A stretch of 64,000 bases of DNA from ZLKRG08 sp964654815. Its GTDB lineage: Bacteria; Actinomycetota; Actinomycetes; Nanopelagicales; Nanopelagicaceae. Of this stretch, positions 26,123 through 34,985 are shown one piece after another; position 1 is the stretch's first letter; each line of letters starts with the position of its first letter. The stretch covers positions 1 through 64,000 of the forward strand of contig CAZZLH010000001.1 in NCBI GenBank assembly GCA_964654815.1. Direction: 5' to 3'. The position numbers were made by a program, and so were the translations under genes. The notes under the pieces were generated by a model, which saw only the letters and a program-made list of their open reading frames with translations, had not been told where the DNA came from and ran no database searches.

Positions 26123-27610
26123 ATGAGCAATCTGGACGAGGATTTACCGGAACAGATGCGGATTCGCCGCGAGAAGCGCGACCGCATCATCGAATCGGGT
26201 AAAGAGGCCTATCCAGTCTCGGTACCACGCACTAAATCCTTAGCTGAGATACGTAGTAAGTACCAGGCACTTGAGATTGATGTTGCAACTGGCGATATTG
26301 AATCTATTGCGGGTCGAATCATCTTCAAACGAGACACCGGTAAATTGTGCTTTGCCAATTTACGTGAAGGAGAAGGCACAGAGCTACAAGTCATGCTCTC
26401 GCTAGATAAAGTGGGGGCAGAACGGTTAGAAAGTTGGAAGAGTGATATCGATCTTGGCGATATCGTCTCGGTAACTGGTGAGGTAATCACATCAAAGCGC
26501 GGAGAACTCTCAATTCTGGCGCAGGATTTCCAAATTGCCGCAAAGGCACTTCGTCCATTGCCGGTGGAGCATAAGCCGCTAAATGAAGAGACTCGAGTTA
26601 GACAGCGCTATGTAGATCTAATCGTTAGACCGCAGGCACGTGAGATGGCTCGGATCCGTCCTCAAGTGATGTCATCGCTTCGAAATACTTTCGCAAGTGA
26701 AGGGTTTCTAGAGGTAGAAACTCCGATGTTGCAGGTGATGCATGGTGGCGCCGCAGCACGACCATTCAAGACACATTCCAACGCCTATGACATTCCTCTC
26801 TACTTACGAATTGCGCCAGAACTCTTTTTAAAGCGCTGCGTTGTGGGTGGCATCGAGCGAGTCTTTGAAATTAACCGTAATTTCCGTAATGAAGGAGCAG
26901 ATTCCAGCCATTCACCAGAATTTGTGATGATCGAGTCTTATCAAGCGTATGGGGATTGGCGCTCTATCGCAGAGTTGACCAAGAAATTGGTACAGCGTGC
27001 TGCAATGGATGTATTTGGCTCTCATGTCGTAACGCATCACGATGGCACGCAATTAGATCTAGGTGGCGAATGGGCAGAGGTCTCTCTCTACCAAGTCATA
27101 ACTGATACAGTGGGGCAAGAGGTCACCGCGCTTACTCCTTATGCCGAGCTTAAGAAAATCGCGGAGAGATTAGGCATGAAAGTTGATCCAAAATGGATCA
27201 CTGGAAAGCTTGCCGAAGAGATTTTTGAGCATGTAGGCAAGGAAGCATTAATCAAGCCAACTTTTGTGATGGGCTTTCCAGTTGATACCTCACCGCTAGT
27301 CAGGCAGCATCGTGAGATTCCTGGAGTCGTGGAGAAGTGGGATCTTTACGTACAGGGATTTGAACTTGCCACCGGCTATTCAGAATTAATTGATCCCATA
27401 ATTCAACGTGAACGTTTGGTGGAGCAGGCAAGACTTGGCGCAAAGGGCGATGAAGAGGCGATGCCTCTTGATGAAGAGTTCCTAAAAGCAATGGAGTTTG
27501 GCATGCCGCCTATGGGTGGAATGGGCATGGGCGCAGATAGATTGTTAATGGCTTTAACCGGACTTGGTATCCGCGAAACCATTCTCTTTCCTCTAGTAAA
27601 GCCGGAGTAA
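26123..27610 (+). CDS. lysS: Lysyl-tRNA synthetase, class II
   Basis: 495 residues. An N-terminal OB-fold anticodon-binding domain (~60-150) precedes the class II catalytic core: motif 1 around FLEVETPMLQ, motif 2 FEINRNFRNEG, and motif 3 GMGMGADRLLM near the C-terminus. It charges tRNA-Lys. In Mycobacterium the nucleoid protein gene lsr2 follows lysS; here an acetyltransferase gene and clpC follow instead. Confidence 0.96.
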   Translation: MSNLDEDLPEQMRIRREKRDRIIESGKEAYPVSVPRTKSLAEIRSKYQALEIDVATGDIESIAGRIIFKRDTGKLCFANLREGEGTELQVMLSLDKVGAERLESWKSDIDLGDIVSVTGEVITSKRGELSILAQDFQIAAKALRPLPVEHKPLNEETRVRQRYVDLIVRPQAREMARIRPQVMSSLRNTFASEGFLEVETPMLQVMHGGAAARPFKTHSNAYDIPLYLRIAPELFLKRCVVGGIERVFEINRNFRNEGADSSHSPEFVMIESYQAYGDWRSIAELTKKLVQRAAMDVFGSHVVTHHDGTQLDLGGEWAEVSLYQVITDTVGQEVTALTPYAELKKIAERLGMKVDPKWITGKLAEEIFEHVGKEALIKPTFVMGFPVDTSPLVRQHREIPGVVEKWDLYVQGFELATGYSELIDPIIQRERLVEQARLGAKGDEEAMPLDEEFLKAMEFGMPPMGGMGMGADRLLMALTGLGIRETILFPLVKPE

Positions 27611-27615
27611 CTTCA

Positions 27616-28119
27616 ATGGCGATCGAAATCAGAGCCGCGCGCACATCGGATGTAAAGGGAATTCGTAAGTTAATTGATACTTATGCGCCACAACGTCGAA
27701 TTCTCTCCAAAGAGACTGTGACGCTTTATGAATCAGTCCAAGAATTTGTCGTAGCAGTAGATGGTGATCAAGTAATTGGTTGCGGTGCGCTACATGTGCT
27801 CTGGGAAGATGTGGCCGAAGTTCGTACCGTTGCAGTACTTGAAGAGTTACGTGGCAAAGGAATCGGCCACCGCATTCTTGAGCAATTAATCGAACGCGCG
27901 GGCAACTTGGGGGTAAAGCGAATCTTCTGTCTAACATTTGAGACGGAGTTTTTCGGCCGCCATGGTTTTAGCGCGATTCAAGGCGCTCCGGTCGAGCCTG
28001 CGGTCTATCAAGAGCTCCTCCGCAGTTACGATGAAGGTATCGCAGAGCTCCTGGATCTGGAGTCCTCCAAGCCGAATACTCTAGGAAATACCAGGATGGT
28101 TAAGATTCTCTCTCACTGA
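27616..28119 (+). CDS. GNAT amino-acid N-acetyltransferase (argA-like)
   Basis: 167-residue GNAT protein resembling the short actinobacterial N-acetylglutamate synthase (Rv2747 type). The acetyl-CoA pyrophosphate motif RGKGIGHRI follows the strand AEVRTVAVL. GCGALHVLWEDVAE and the FFGRHGF block match that subgroup. The likely role is the first step of arginine synthesis, acetylating glutamate; this subgroup assignment is by recollection of sequence features, not a search. It lies 5 bp after lysS, probably in one operon. Confidence 0.75.
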   Translation: MAIEIRAARTSDVKGIRKLIDTYAPQRRILSKETVTLYESVQEFVVAVDGDQVIGCGALHVLWEDVAEVRTVAVLEELRGKGIGHRILEQLIERAGNLGVKRIFCLTFETEFFGRHGFSAIQGAPVEPAVYQELLRSYDEGIAELLDLESSKPNTLGNTRMVKILSH

Positions 28120-28195
28120 GCACCCGCAAAGGTGATTTTCGAGGGCATAAATCCCCAGGCTTATTGGTTAGGCTATTTGCAACCAAGGAGGTTCC

Positions 28196-30694
28196 ATGTT
28201 TGAGCGCTTTACAGATCGAGCTCGCCGAGTAGTCGTATTGGCACAGGAAGAGGCTCGCCTGCTCAATCACAATTACATTGGCACCGAACATATTCTGCTC
28301 GGATTAATCCATGAAGGTGAAGGCGTTGCAGCCAAAGCGCTTGAGTCAATGGGAATCTCACTTGATGCAGTTCGGGGACAGGTAGAAGAGATCATCGGCC
28401 AGGGGCAGCAAGCGCCATCTGGACATATTCCATTTACCCCTCGCGCCAAGAAAGTTCTAGAACTATCTCTACGTGAAGCGTTGCAACTTGGACATAATTA
28501 CATCGGCACCGAACATATTCTTTTAGGTTTGATTCGCGAAGGTGAAGGCGTAGCGGCACAGGTTCTGGTGAAACTTGGCGCAGATTTAAATCGGGTACGT
28601 CAACAAGTTATTCAATTGCTCTCTGGTTATCAAGGTAAAGAGGCGGTCACTCAAGGCGGTCCAGCAGAGGGCACCCCAGCATCTTCGACCATCCTCGATC
28701 AATTTGGTCGCAATTTGACTCAAGCAGCTCGTGAAGGAAAGTTAGATCCAGTAATCGGACGCGATACTGAGATCGAGCGCGTGATGCAGGTTCTCTCACG
28801 TCGCACCAAGAACAATCCAGTTTTGATTGGCGAACCTGGAGTCGGAAAGACTGCAGTTGTAGAAGGTTTAGCCCAAGCCATCGTTCGTAATGATGTGCCT
28901 GAGACCTTGAAAGATAAGCACCTTTACTCGTTAGACCTTGGCGCATTGGTCGCAGGCTCACGTTATCGCGGTGATTTCGAGGAGCGCTTGAAGAAGGTGC
29001 TAAAAGAGATCAAGACCCGCGGAGACATCATTATCTTCATCGATGAGATCCATACTTTGGTCGGTGCCGGCGCAGCTGAAGGTGCGATTGATGCCGCATC
29101 TATCTTGAAGCCGATGTTGGCGCGTGGTGAGTTACAGACAATTGGCGCCACAACGCTTGATGAGTACCGCAAGCATTTAGAGAAGGATGCAGCTCTAGAA
29201 CGTCGCTTCCAACCAATCCAGGTCAAAGAGCCTTCGATTGCACACACCATTGAGATTCTTAAAGGTTTACGCGATCGCTATGAGACCCACCACCGCGTTT
29301 CAATTACCGATGGTGCGCTCGCAGCGGCAGCAAATTATGCAGATCGCTATATCTCTGATCGATTCTTGCCAGATAAGGCGATTGATCTTATTGATGAGGC
29401 AGGCTCTCGCTTACGTATCAAGCGCATGACTGTGCCACCAGAGATCCGCGCATATGATGATCGAATCGCCAACATTCGCCGCGAGAAAGAGTCGGCAATC
29501 GATGGACAAGATTTCGAGAAAGCCGCGAAGTTGCGTGATGATGAGAAGAATCTGATTAACGAGCGCAATGAAAAAGAGAAGGCTTGGAAAGATGGCGCGC
29601 TTGATCAAGTCACCGAAGTAGATGAGGAATTGATCGCACAAGTGCTATCAGCCTCAACCGGAATCCCAGTCTTCAAGTTGACTGAAGAAGAGACTTCACG
29701 ACTATTACATATGGAAGATGAGCTACATAAGCGAGTCATCGGCCAAGAGCAGGCAATCAAGGCGCTCTCTCAAGCGATTCGACGCACCCGCGCAGGTCTA
29801 AAAGATCCGCGCCGCCCTGGTGGCTCATTTATCTTCGCTGGTCCATCTGGTGTAGGTAAGACCGAACTCTCACGCACCTTGGCAAGTTTCTTGTTCGGAG
29901 ATCAGGATGCTTTGATTCAGTTGGATATGTCTGAATACTCAGAGCGCCATACTGCATCTCGACTTTTTGGCGCTCCTCCAGGGTATGTCGGTTATGACGA
30001 AGGTGGGCAGTTAACTGAGAAAGTTCGCCGTCGCCCATTCTCGGTGGTGTTATTCGACGAAATCGAAAAAGCTCACCCAGATATCTTCAACTCTCTATTG
30101 CAAGTCCTTGAAGATGGTCGTCTAACTGATGCGCAAGGTCGCACCGTTGATTTCAAGAACACCATCATCATCATGACCACCAACTTGGGTACTCGAGATA
30201 TCTCAAAGAGCCTGGGACTTGGTTTTGCCAATACCGAAGATACTTTGACCAATTACGAGCGGATGAAGGGCAAAGTTAGCGATGAGCTAAAGAATCACTT
30301 CCGCCCTGAGTTCTTAAATCGTATCGATGACATAATCGTCTTCCACCAGTTGAACCAAGAGCAGATCATTCAGATCGTTGATTTGATGGTGGCAAGCCTT
30401 GATCAGCGCCTCCAATCAAAGGATATGGGTATCGAACTCACTCAGGATGCCAAGTTGTTACTTGCTAAGCGTGGTTATGACCCATTGCTGGGTGCAAGGC
30501 CGCTTCGTCGAGTCATCCAACGCGAGATCGAAGATGCGCTATCAGAGCGGATTCTCTTCAATGAGATCAAGCCTGGTGACATCGTGCTAGTTGGCGTAGA
30601 GGGCGAAGGGGATGCTGCAACATTTACCTTCAAAGGTGAACGCAAAGGTGGCACACCTGATTCGCCGGAGCAATTAGAGCCGGAGGCTATTTAA
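28196..30694 (+). CDS. clpC: AAA+ unfoldase ClpC
   Basis: 832-residue Hsp100 unfoldase that feeds proteins into ClpP. Two N-terminal repeats each contain NYIGTEHILLGLI. The first AAA+ module has GEPGVGKT at residues 212-219, then a UVR-like middle domain (~420-455, DFEKAAKLRDDEKNL). The second module has GPSGVGKT at 549-556, and LNRIDDIIVF marks its C-terminal part. A strong Shine-Dalgarno AAGGAGG (28185-28191) precedes the ATG, in contrast to the leaderless genes nearby. It overlaps radA convergently by 4 bp. Confidence 0.97.
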   Translation: MFERFTDRARRVVVLAQEEARLLNHNYIGTEHILLGLIHEGEGVAAKALESMGISLDAVRGQVEEIIGQGQQAPSGHIPFTPRAKKVLELSLREALQLGHNYIGTEHILLGLIREGEGVAAQVLVKLGADLNRVRQQVIQLLSGYQGKEAVTQGGPAEGTPASSTILDQFGRNLTQAAREGKLDPVIGRDTEIERVMQVLSRRTKNNPVLIGEPGVGKTAVVEGLAQAIVRNDVPETLKDKHLYSLDLGALVAGSRYRGDFEERLKKVLKEIKTRGDIIIFIDEIHTLVGAGAAEGAIDAASILKPMLARGELQTIGATTLDEYRKHLEKDAALERRFQPIQVKEPSIAHTIEILKGLRDRYETHHRVSITDGALAAAANYADRYISDRFLPDKAIDLIDEAGSRLRIKRMTVPPEIRAYDDRIANIRREKESAIDGQDFEKAAKLRDDEKNLINERNEKEKAWKDGALDQVTEVDEELIAQVLSASTGIPVFKLTEEETSRLLHMEDELHKRVIGQEQAIKALSQAIRRTRAGLKDPRRPGGSFIFAGPSGVGKTELSRTLASFLFGDQDALIQLDMSEYSERHTASRLFGAPPGYVGYDEGGQLTEKVRRRPFSVVLFDEIEKAHPDIFNSLLQVLEDGRLTDAQGRTVDFKNTIIIMTTNLGTRDISKSLGLGFANTEDTLTNYERMKGKVSDELKNHFRPEFLNRIDDIIVFHQLNQEQIIQIVDLMVASLDQRLQSKDMGIELTQDAKLLLAKRGYDPLLGARPLRRVIQREIEDALSERILFNEIKPGDIVLVGVEGEGDAATFTFKGERKGGTPDSPEQLEPEAI

Positions 30695-32049
30695 ACCTTA
30701 ACTCGGTTTATGGCTTGATCAATTCGAGAGACTTCAACAATCTCCATACCTGGCAACTTCACTTCGCTTCCAGTTGGGATTAGCGCGCGCTTGAAACCCA
30801 ACCGAAATGCCTCTTCAAGTCGGCGTTGTACTCCAGAAACTTTTCGAATCTCACCTGCCAAACCGACCTCGCCAATCGCAACTAAATCAGCGGGAAGTGC
30901 CAAACCTTTGGCGGCAGATGCGATGGCAAGTGCGGCAGCGAGATCTGCAGCTGGTTCGGACATCTTCATTCCACCCACAGTTGCGACGTAAACATCGCGA
31001 CCAGAGAGTCGGATATTTGCACGTAACTCAAGAACTGCAAGAGTCATTGAGGTGCGCGAGGAGTCCATACCGCTAGTCACACGACGGGCATTTCCGAAAT
31101 CGTTCTCTCGCCCCGCGCTAACTAGCGCTTGAATCTCCGCAAGTAATGGGCGCCGACCTTCTAGAGTGACTGTTACGCAAGTGCCAGGTACTGGCTCGGC
31201 ATGGCGTGAAGTAAAGAGACCGGTTGGATCAGCTACACCTTGAATACCGGAGTCATTCATATCGAAACATCCAACTTCATCGGATGCGCCAAAACGATTC
31301 TTGATTGCGCGGATCAACCTTAAGCGAGAGTGACGTTCGCCTTCGAAGTTAAGGACCACATCAACGATATGTTCGAGCAGTCTTGGACCTGCGATTGAGC
31401 CATCTTTGGTTACGTGGCCGACTAAGAGAAGCGCGATATCACGCTCTTTGCAAATCCGAATTAGCGCGCCTGCAACCTCGCGGACTTGGGTAACGCCACC
31501 AGGTGCGCCCTCAACTGTTGTGGAGCCGATAGTTTGGATGGAGTCGATAATCAATAGCTCTGGCTTTACCGAATCAATATGTGCGATCACTGCGCCTAAA
31601 TCGGTCTCAGCGGCCAGCCAGAGATTCTGATTTACGGCGCTAATTCTCTCGGCGCGCAGTCTTACTTGAGATGCGCTCTCTTCGCCAGAGATGTAGAGAG
31701 TATGGACGCCATTTGTCGCCACCTGCGCAGCGACGGTAAGTAGTAATGTGGATTTACCGACGCCAGGTTCTCCTGCTAACAAGATCGCAGCCCCTGGCAC
31801 GATGCCACCGCCTAGCACTCGATCTAATTCATCGATTTTGGTGGGTCGTGCAGTAGCGGTGGAGAGATCAACGTTGCCAATTGGCGTTGCAGGTTGAGAA
31901 ACATGTCCGGCTACTAAAGATAATTTCTTTGGTGCGCCAACTTCTTCGACGCTGCCCCATGCCTGACACTCACCACAGCGACCGACCCATTTGGTGCTAC
32001 TCCAACCACACTCAGAGCATTTGAAGGGATCTTGTTTAACTTTTGCCAC
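30691..32049 (-). CDS. radA: DNA repair protein RadA (Sms)
   Basis: 452 residues. It helps process recombination intermediates by migrating branches. Order: a C4 zinc finger (CSEC...CGEC, residues ~10-30), a RecA-like ATPase with Walker A GEPGVGKST, the RadA-specific KNRFGASDEVG motif, and a Lon-like C-terminal domain (~290-450). GTG start at 32049. The gene disA, next to radA in many Actinobacteria, is not present; a Cys-cluster protein lies upstream instead. Confidence 0.95.
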   Translation of the reverse strand: MAKVKQDPFKCSECGWSSTKWVGRCGECQAWGSVEEVGAPKKLSLVAGHVSQPATPIGNVDLSTATARPTKIDELDRVLGGGIVPGAAILLAGEPGVGKSTLLLTVAAQVATNGVHTLYISGEESASQVRLRAERISAVNQNLWLAAETDLGAVIAHIDSVKPELLIIDSIQTIGSTTVEGAPGGVTQVREVAGALIRICKERDIALLLVGHVTKDGSIAGPRLLEHIVDVVLNFEGERHSRLRLIRAIKNRFGASDEVGCFDMNDSGIQGVADPTGLFTSRHAEPVPGTCVTVTLEGRRPLLAEIQALVSAGRENDFGNARRVTSGMDSSRTSMTLAVLELRANIRLSGRDVYVATVGGMKMSEPAADLAAALAIASAAKGLALPADLVAIGEVGLAGEIRKVSGVQRRLEEAFRLGFKRALIPTGSEVKLPGMEIVEVSRIDQAINRVKV

Positions 32050-32055
32050 GAGGCA

Positions 32056-32061
32056 AGATTA
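32056..32061 (-). promoter_or_regulatory. -10 box, leaderless promoter of radA
   Basis: Minus-strand TAATCT lies 6 nt before the GTG at 32049, within the tail of the upstream gene. Confidence 0.4.
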
Positions 32062-32886
32062 GTGTCCAGCGAGGACAGTGGCGGGGTGTTGAATCACAAA
32101 GAGGGGAAGTGACTTCTTCTGGGCCAATTTAATGCCAGCAACACGCTGATCGCAGATCTCTTTTAAGATCTGGTAATTAGCAGCACCAATTAGCGCGGCC
32201 AACTCTTCGCTATTTGAGAGATAGACCGGTTGTTTGCCAACATGAGCTTCGCTATTGCTAGTGCAATACCAATCGAAATCTTCGCCGCCATCTCCCCAAG
32301 CGAGGCGTTCGTACTCTCCGATTATCGTAATCGAATAGGTACGCTCACCAACTTCACGAGTTTCAAAAGATCTTCGTAGGGGAAGTTGCCAGCAAACGTC
32401 GGGTTTTACATCTAGAAAGTGCGAACCTTCATTTAGCGCCAATTGATGTAGCGCACAGCCAAAGATTGGGAATTCACCTTTACGATTTAGGAAGATGCAG
32501 GAACCATTTACAGTGCGAGTCTTCCGCTCATTATCTGCATCCACCTCAGAGATCTTCAACCGCCCCTTTTTGTCGTATGCAATATCGTGGAATTGCCAGA
32601 TATCAGGGGTTAGACGTTTGGCAGCTGCGATGACTCGTTGTTCATCGCCCTTATCTGAGTACATGGCGCCTTCGGTGCAGCAACCAGCATCAGGCTGATC
32701 CTGGAAAACACCCTTACAGCCATCACCATAAATACAGGTCCAATTTGAGGTCAACCAAGTTAAATCACACTTATAAATTTGAAATTCATCATTTGGGTCT
32801 GTGAATTCGACCCAATCACGTGCAAATCCTGCAGCTACCTCAGACATATCCCTGAAGCCTACGGGTAATTCATGATTAATGCACAT
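32059..32886 (-). CDS. Conserved hypothetical with Cys cluster
   Basis: 275 residues, no signal peptide or membrane segment. A Cys cluster stands in the N-terminal third: Cys40, Cys51, Cys57 and the pair Cys69-Cys70 (in PDAGCCTEG), with further Cys at about 129, 142, 163 and 205 and several His. The CC pair following spaced cysteines recalls the metal-binding YkgJ-type clusters, but I cannot assign a family. A start at the ATG 32847 (13 codons later) is also possible. It is encoded directly upstream of radA on the same strand and divergent from proC (23 bp between the starts). A metal-dependent enzyme is a guess. Confidence 0.7.
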   Translation of the reverse strand: MCINHELPVGFRDMSEVAAGFARDWVEFTDPNDEFQIYKCDLTWLTSNWTCIYGDGCKGVFQDQPDAGCCTEGAMYSDKGDEQRVIAAAKRLTPDIWQFHDIAYDKKGRLKISEVDADNERKTRTVNGSCIFLNRKGEFPIFGCALHQLALNEGSHFLDVKPDVCWQLPLRRSFETREVGERTYSITIIGEYERLAWGDGGEDFDWYCTSNSEAHVGKQPVYLSNSEELAALIGAANYQILKEICDQRVAGIKLAQKKSLPLFVIQHPATVLAGH

Positions 32887-32896
32887 CAGATTTAGG

Positions 32897-32902
32897 TAAA
32901 TT
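32897..32902 (+). promoter_or_regulatory. -10 box, leaderless promoter of proC
   Basis: TAAATT lies 7 nt before the ATG at 32910. No Shine-Dalgarno. Confidence 0.45.
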
Positions 32903-32909
32903 ACTCGCT

Positions 32910-33701
32910 ATGAGTTTGCCGCAAATCTCGGTAATTGGCGCTGGAGTAATGGGCGAAGCCCTCATAGCTGCGCTAATAAAAGCAGGCCATCAACCAAGTC
33001 AGATTCAGATCCTAGAAAAACGTGAGGATCGCGCCAATGAGTTGGTTTCTCGATATGCCATCAAAATTGGTTCAAAATTAAGCGATAGCGATGTGGTGCT
33101 TTTGGTAGTCAAACCGCAAGATCTCGATGCGCTATTACTCGAAATCAATGGTCAACTTCCTAAATCTGCGTTGGTGATCTCATTTGTAGCTGGGAAGCGC
33201 ATCGCGGCAATATCGGAGAAATTAAGTGGTCAAAATCCAGTTGTGAGAGTTATGCCAAATACTCCGACACTGGTTGGAAAAGGTGCAGCCGGCTACTCAC
33301 TCGGCTCCGATGTAACTTCAACGCAGCGGCAATTTGTGGTGGAGCTTTTGAGCGCAGCTGGCATCTGTGTTGAAGTGGAGGAGAAATTCCAAGATGCGGT
33401 AACTGCCACCAGCGGATCAGGTCCGGCCTACTTCTTTGCCTTTGTAGAAGCGATGGTCAAAGGCGCTAAAGAGTTGGGGTTATCCGATCAAGTAGCCACA
33501 GAGTTAACGATTCAGACCATGATTGGCGCGGCAAAGTTGTTAGAAACCTCCGGCAAGAGCGCCACAGAGTTAAGAGAAAATGTCACCAGTCCAAATGGCA
33601 CAACTTTCGCTGCCTTGCAATCTTTTAGTAGCAGCGAATTAGAGCAGATCGTTGCTAAGGCAATGAAAGCGGCGCATGATCGCTCAATCGAATTGAGTTA
33701 G
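32910..33701 (+). CDS. proC: Pyrroline-5-carboxylate reductase
   Basis: 263 residues, last step of proline synthesis. The Rossmann NAD(P) motif GAGVMGEALI opens the protein; VVRVMPNTPTLVGKGAAGY and the C-terminal signature SGPAYFFAFVEAM with TVTSPNGTT-like ENVTSPNGTTFAAL are conserved. It ends on the base before the ATG of the secreted propeller protein, so the two are in one operon although functionally unrelated. Confidence 0.95.
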   Translation: MSLPQISVIGAGVMGEALIAALIKAGHQPSQIQILEKREDRANELVSRYAIKIGSKLSDSDVVLLVVKPQDLDALLLEINGQLPKSALVISFVAGKRIAAISEKLSGQNPVVRVMPNTPTLVGKGAAGYSLGSDVTSTQRQFVVELLSAAGICVEVEEKFQDAVTATSGSGPAYFFAFVEAMVKGAKELGLSDQVATELTIQTMIGAAKLLETSGKSATELRENVTSPNGTTFAALQSFSSSELEQIVAKAMKAAHDRSIELS

Positions 33702-34847
33702 ATGAAACGCTTTGTATCAAGATTTGTATCAAGATTTGTATCAAGTTTTTTGGTAATTATCTCTATCTCTTCCGTAGCAGTTAACCCGGGTAATGCAGCC
33801 CTTGTTATCAAACCCTTGAACAAGGTGGCGGCAGTTGAGACAGATTCAAGCGGTGTGATTGCTTTTGGTGATCAGATATTGGTCTATGGCAATCGCGAAA
33901 AGAGTGGATTTGTCCAGGTAGTTAATGGTCCGACCACGGAATTAAGTGGCGATTTGGAGTCTTTTGTTAGCGCAGCGACAGTTGATTCAGAGGGTAACTT
34001 CTATTTTGTAGGCGCCGCCGCAACTCCAATTGTCGGAACTTTGCCACCAATTAGCGGCGTGCTCAATCCAGACAATGTCATGCCAGATCCAATCAGCTCA
34101 AATCGAAGCGATCCAGTTAATCTCTGGTTTTGGAAGTTAGATGGCACAGGGAAGTTATTAGATAGTGGTTCAATGGCTATGCCAGGTCCGGTAATTCCCA
34201 ACTCCATACTGGTAGATAAGTCAGGAATGACCATAGCTGGTGCTATCTACTCCGAACCAGGTAGCCAAGGATTCATTGTCAATTGGAATGAAAAACCATT
34301 CTTGCTCGGAAAGCAGAGCACGCAGATTTTTGGCATCGTGAGAGCAAATGATGGGTCGGTCATCGCAGTAGGGCAGAGCGCAGAGCGTTTAATGGATAAG
34401 AATTTAAAAGGTAAGGCGGATGGATTCCTTGCGCGAATAAGTAATGGAAAGTTAGTGGCAGTACAGAGAAGTTCGGATCCAAAGGCCACGCGCGCATGGC
34501 GCACCACCAACTCCTCATTGGTACTCGGTGGCTTCTCCAATTCTCAAGCTGTGATCACAAGGTTCAATGGAAATTTTCAACCAACTTGGACTGATCGTTA
34601 TGCTGCTTTGAGCGGAGCGCTCACCGCTACAACTGGGAAGAGTTTTTACGGCGCATTTGTATCGAATGGCCCGGTGAGAGCGCTTCCAGCTTGGAAGCGA
34701 AAGGGCGCAACATTATTACTTACGCTAGATGGCAAAGGCGCAATTACCGCGGCAAATTACGTTACCACCACGGATTTTCGAGCTCTCACCGCAAGCAGTA
34801 CCCAAGGAGCAATTATCTTGGCGGGCGGTTTCGTATATCGTGCCTAA
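33702..34847 (+). CDS. Secreted beta-propeller-like protein, unknown function
   Basis: 381 residues with a signal peptide (residues ~1-32) followed by repeated short strands typical of a propeller: blades around VDSEGNFYFVGAA, VDKSGMTIAGAIYS, ANDGSVIAVGQS, NSSLVLGGFSN and STQGAIILAGGF, roughly 60 residues apart. No catalytic motif is visible. The signal peptide's n-region contains three copies of FVSR/FVSS, encoded by a perfect 12-bp tandem repeat. The start follows proC directly (0 bp). Possible roles are cell-surface binding or sensing; nothing specific can be supported. Confidence 0.7.
   Translation: MKRFVSRFVSRFVSSFLVIISISSVAVNPGNAALVIKPLNKVAAVETDSSGVIAFGDQILVYGNREKSGFVQVVNGPTTELSGDLESFVSAATVDSEGNFYFVGAAATPIVGTLPPISGVLNPDNVMPDPISSNRSDPVNLWFWKLDGTGKLLDSGSMAMPGPVIPNSILVDKSGMTIAGAIYSEPGSQGFIVNWNEKPFLLGKQSTQIFGIVRANDGSVIAVGQSAERLMDKNLKGKADGFLARISNGKLVAVQRSSDPKATRAWRTTNSSLVLGGFSNSQAVITRFNGNFQPTWTDRYAALSGALTATTGKSFYGAFVSNGPVRALPAWKRKGATLLLTLDGKGAITAANYVTTTDFRALTASSTQGAIILAGGFVYRA
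33711..33746 (+). repeat. 12-bp tandem repeat, three copies
   Basis: TTTGTATCAAGA occurs at 33711-33722 and 33723-33734, then TTTGTATCAAGT at 33735-33746. It is in frame within the signal-peptide coding part, so copy changes would keep the frame and alter the n-region length. Confidence 0.95.
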
Positions 34848-34883
34848 GCGCGCTAATCTTCCACCCTCACTACAAGGAGCGAT

Positions 34884-34982
34884 ATGGGTTCAGTTGTAAA
34901 AAAGCGTCGCAAGCGAATGGCGAAGAAGAAGCACAAGAAGCTGCTCAAGAAGACTCGCATTCAGCGCCGTAACGCCAAGTAA
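34884..34982 (+). CDS. Small ribosomal protein bS22 (AURKAIP1/COX24 type)
   Basis: A 32-residue, extremely basic protein starting MGSVVKKRRKRMAKKKH and ending KTRIQRRNAK. It matches the actinobacterial small-subunit protein bS22, first seen in mycobacterial ribosome structures and related to the mitochondrial AURKAIP1/COX24 domain. It binds rRNA near the decoding side of the 30S subunit by family knowledge. Shine-Dalgarno AAGGAG (34874-34879) precedes the ATG by 4 nt. It is too short for most gene finders. It ends 3 bp from the convergent protease gene. Confidence 0.93.
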   Translation: MGSVVKKRRKRMAKKKHKKLLKKTRIQRRNAK

Positions 34983-34985
34983 TTC

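Noticed and set aside
28120..28195. Possible ClgR/heat-shock operator before clpC
   Set aside because: I could not find a convincing inverted repeat of the known operator type.
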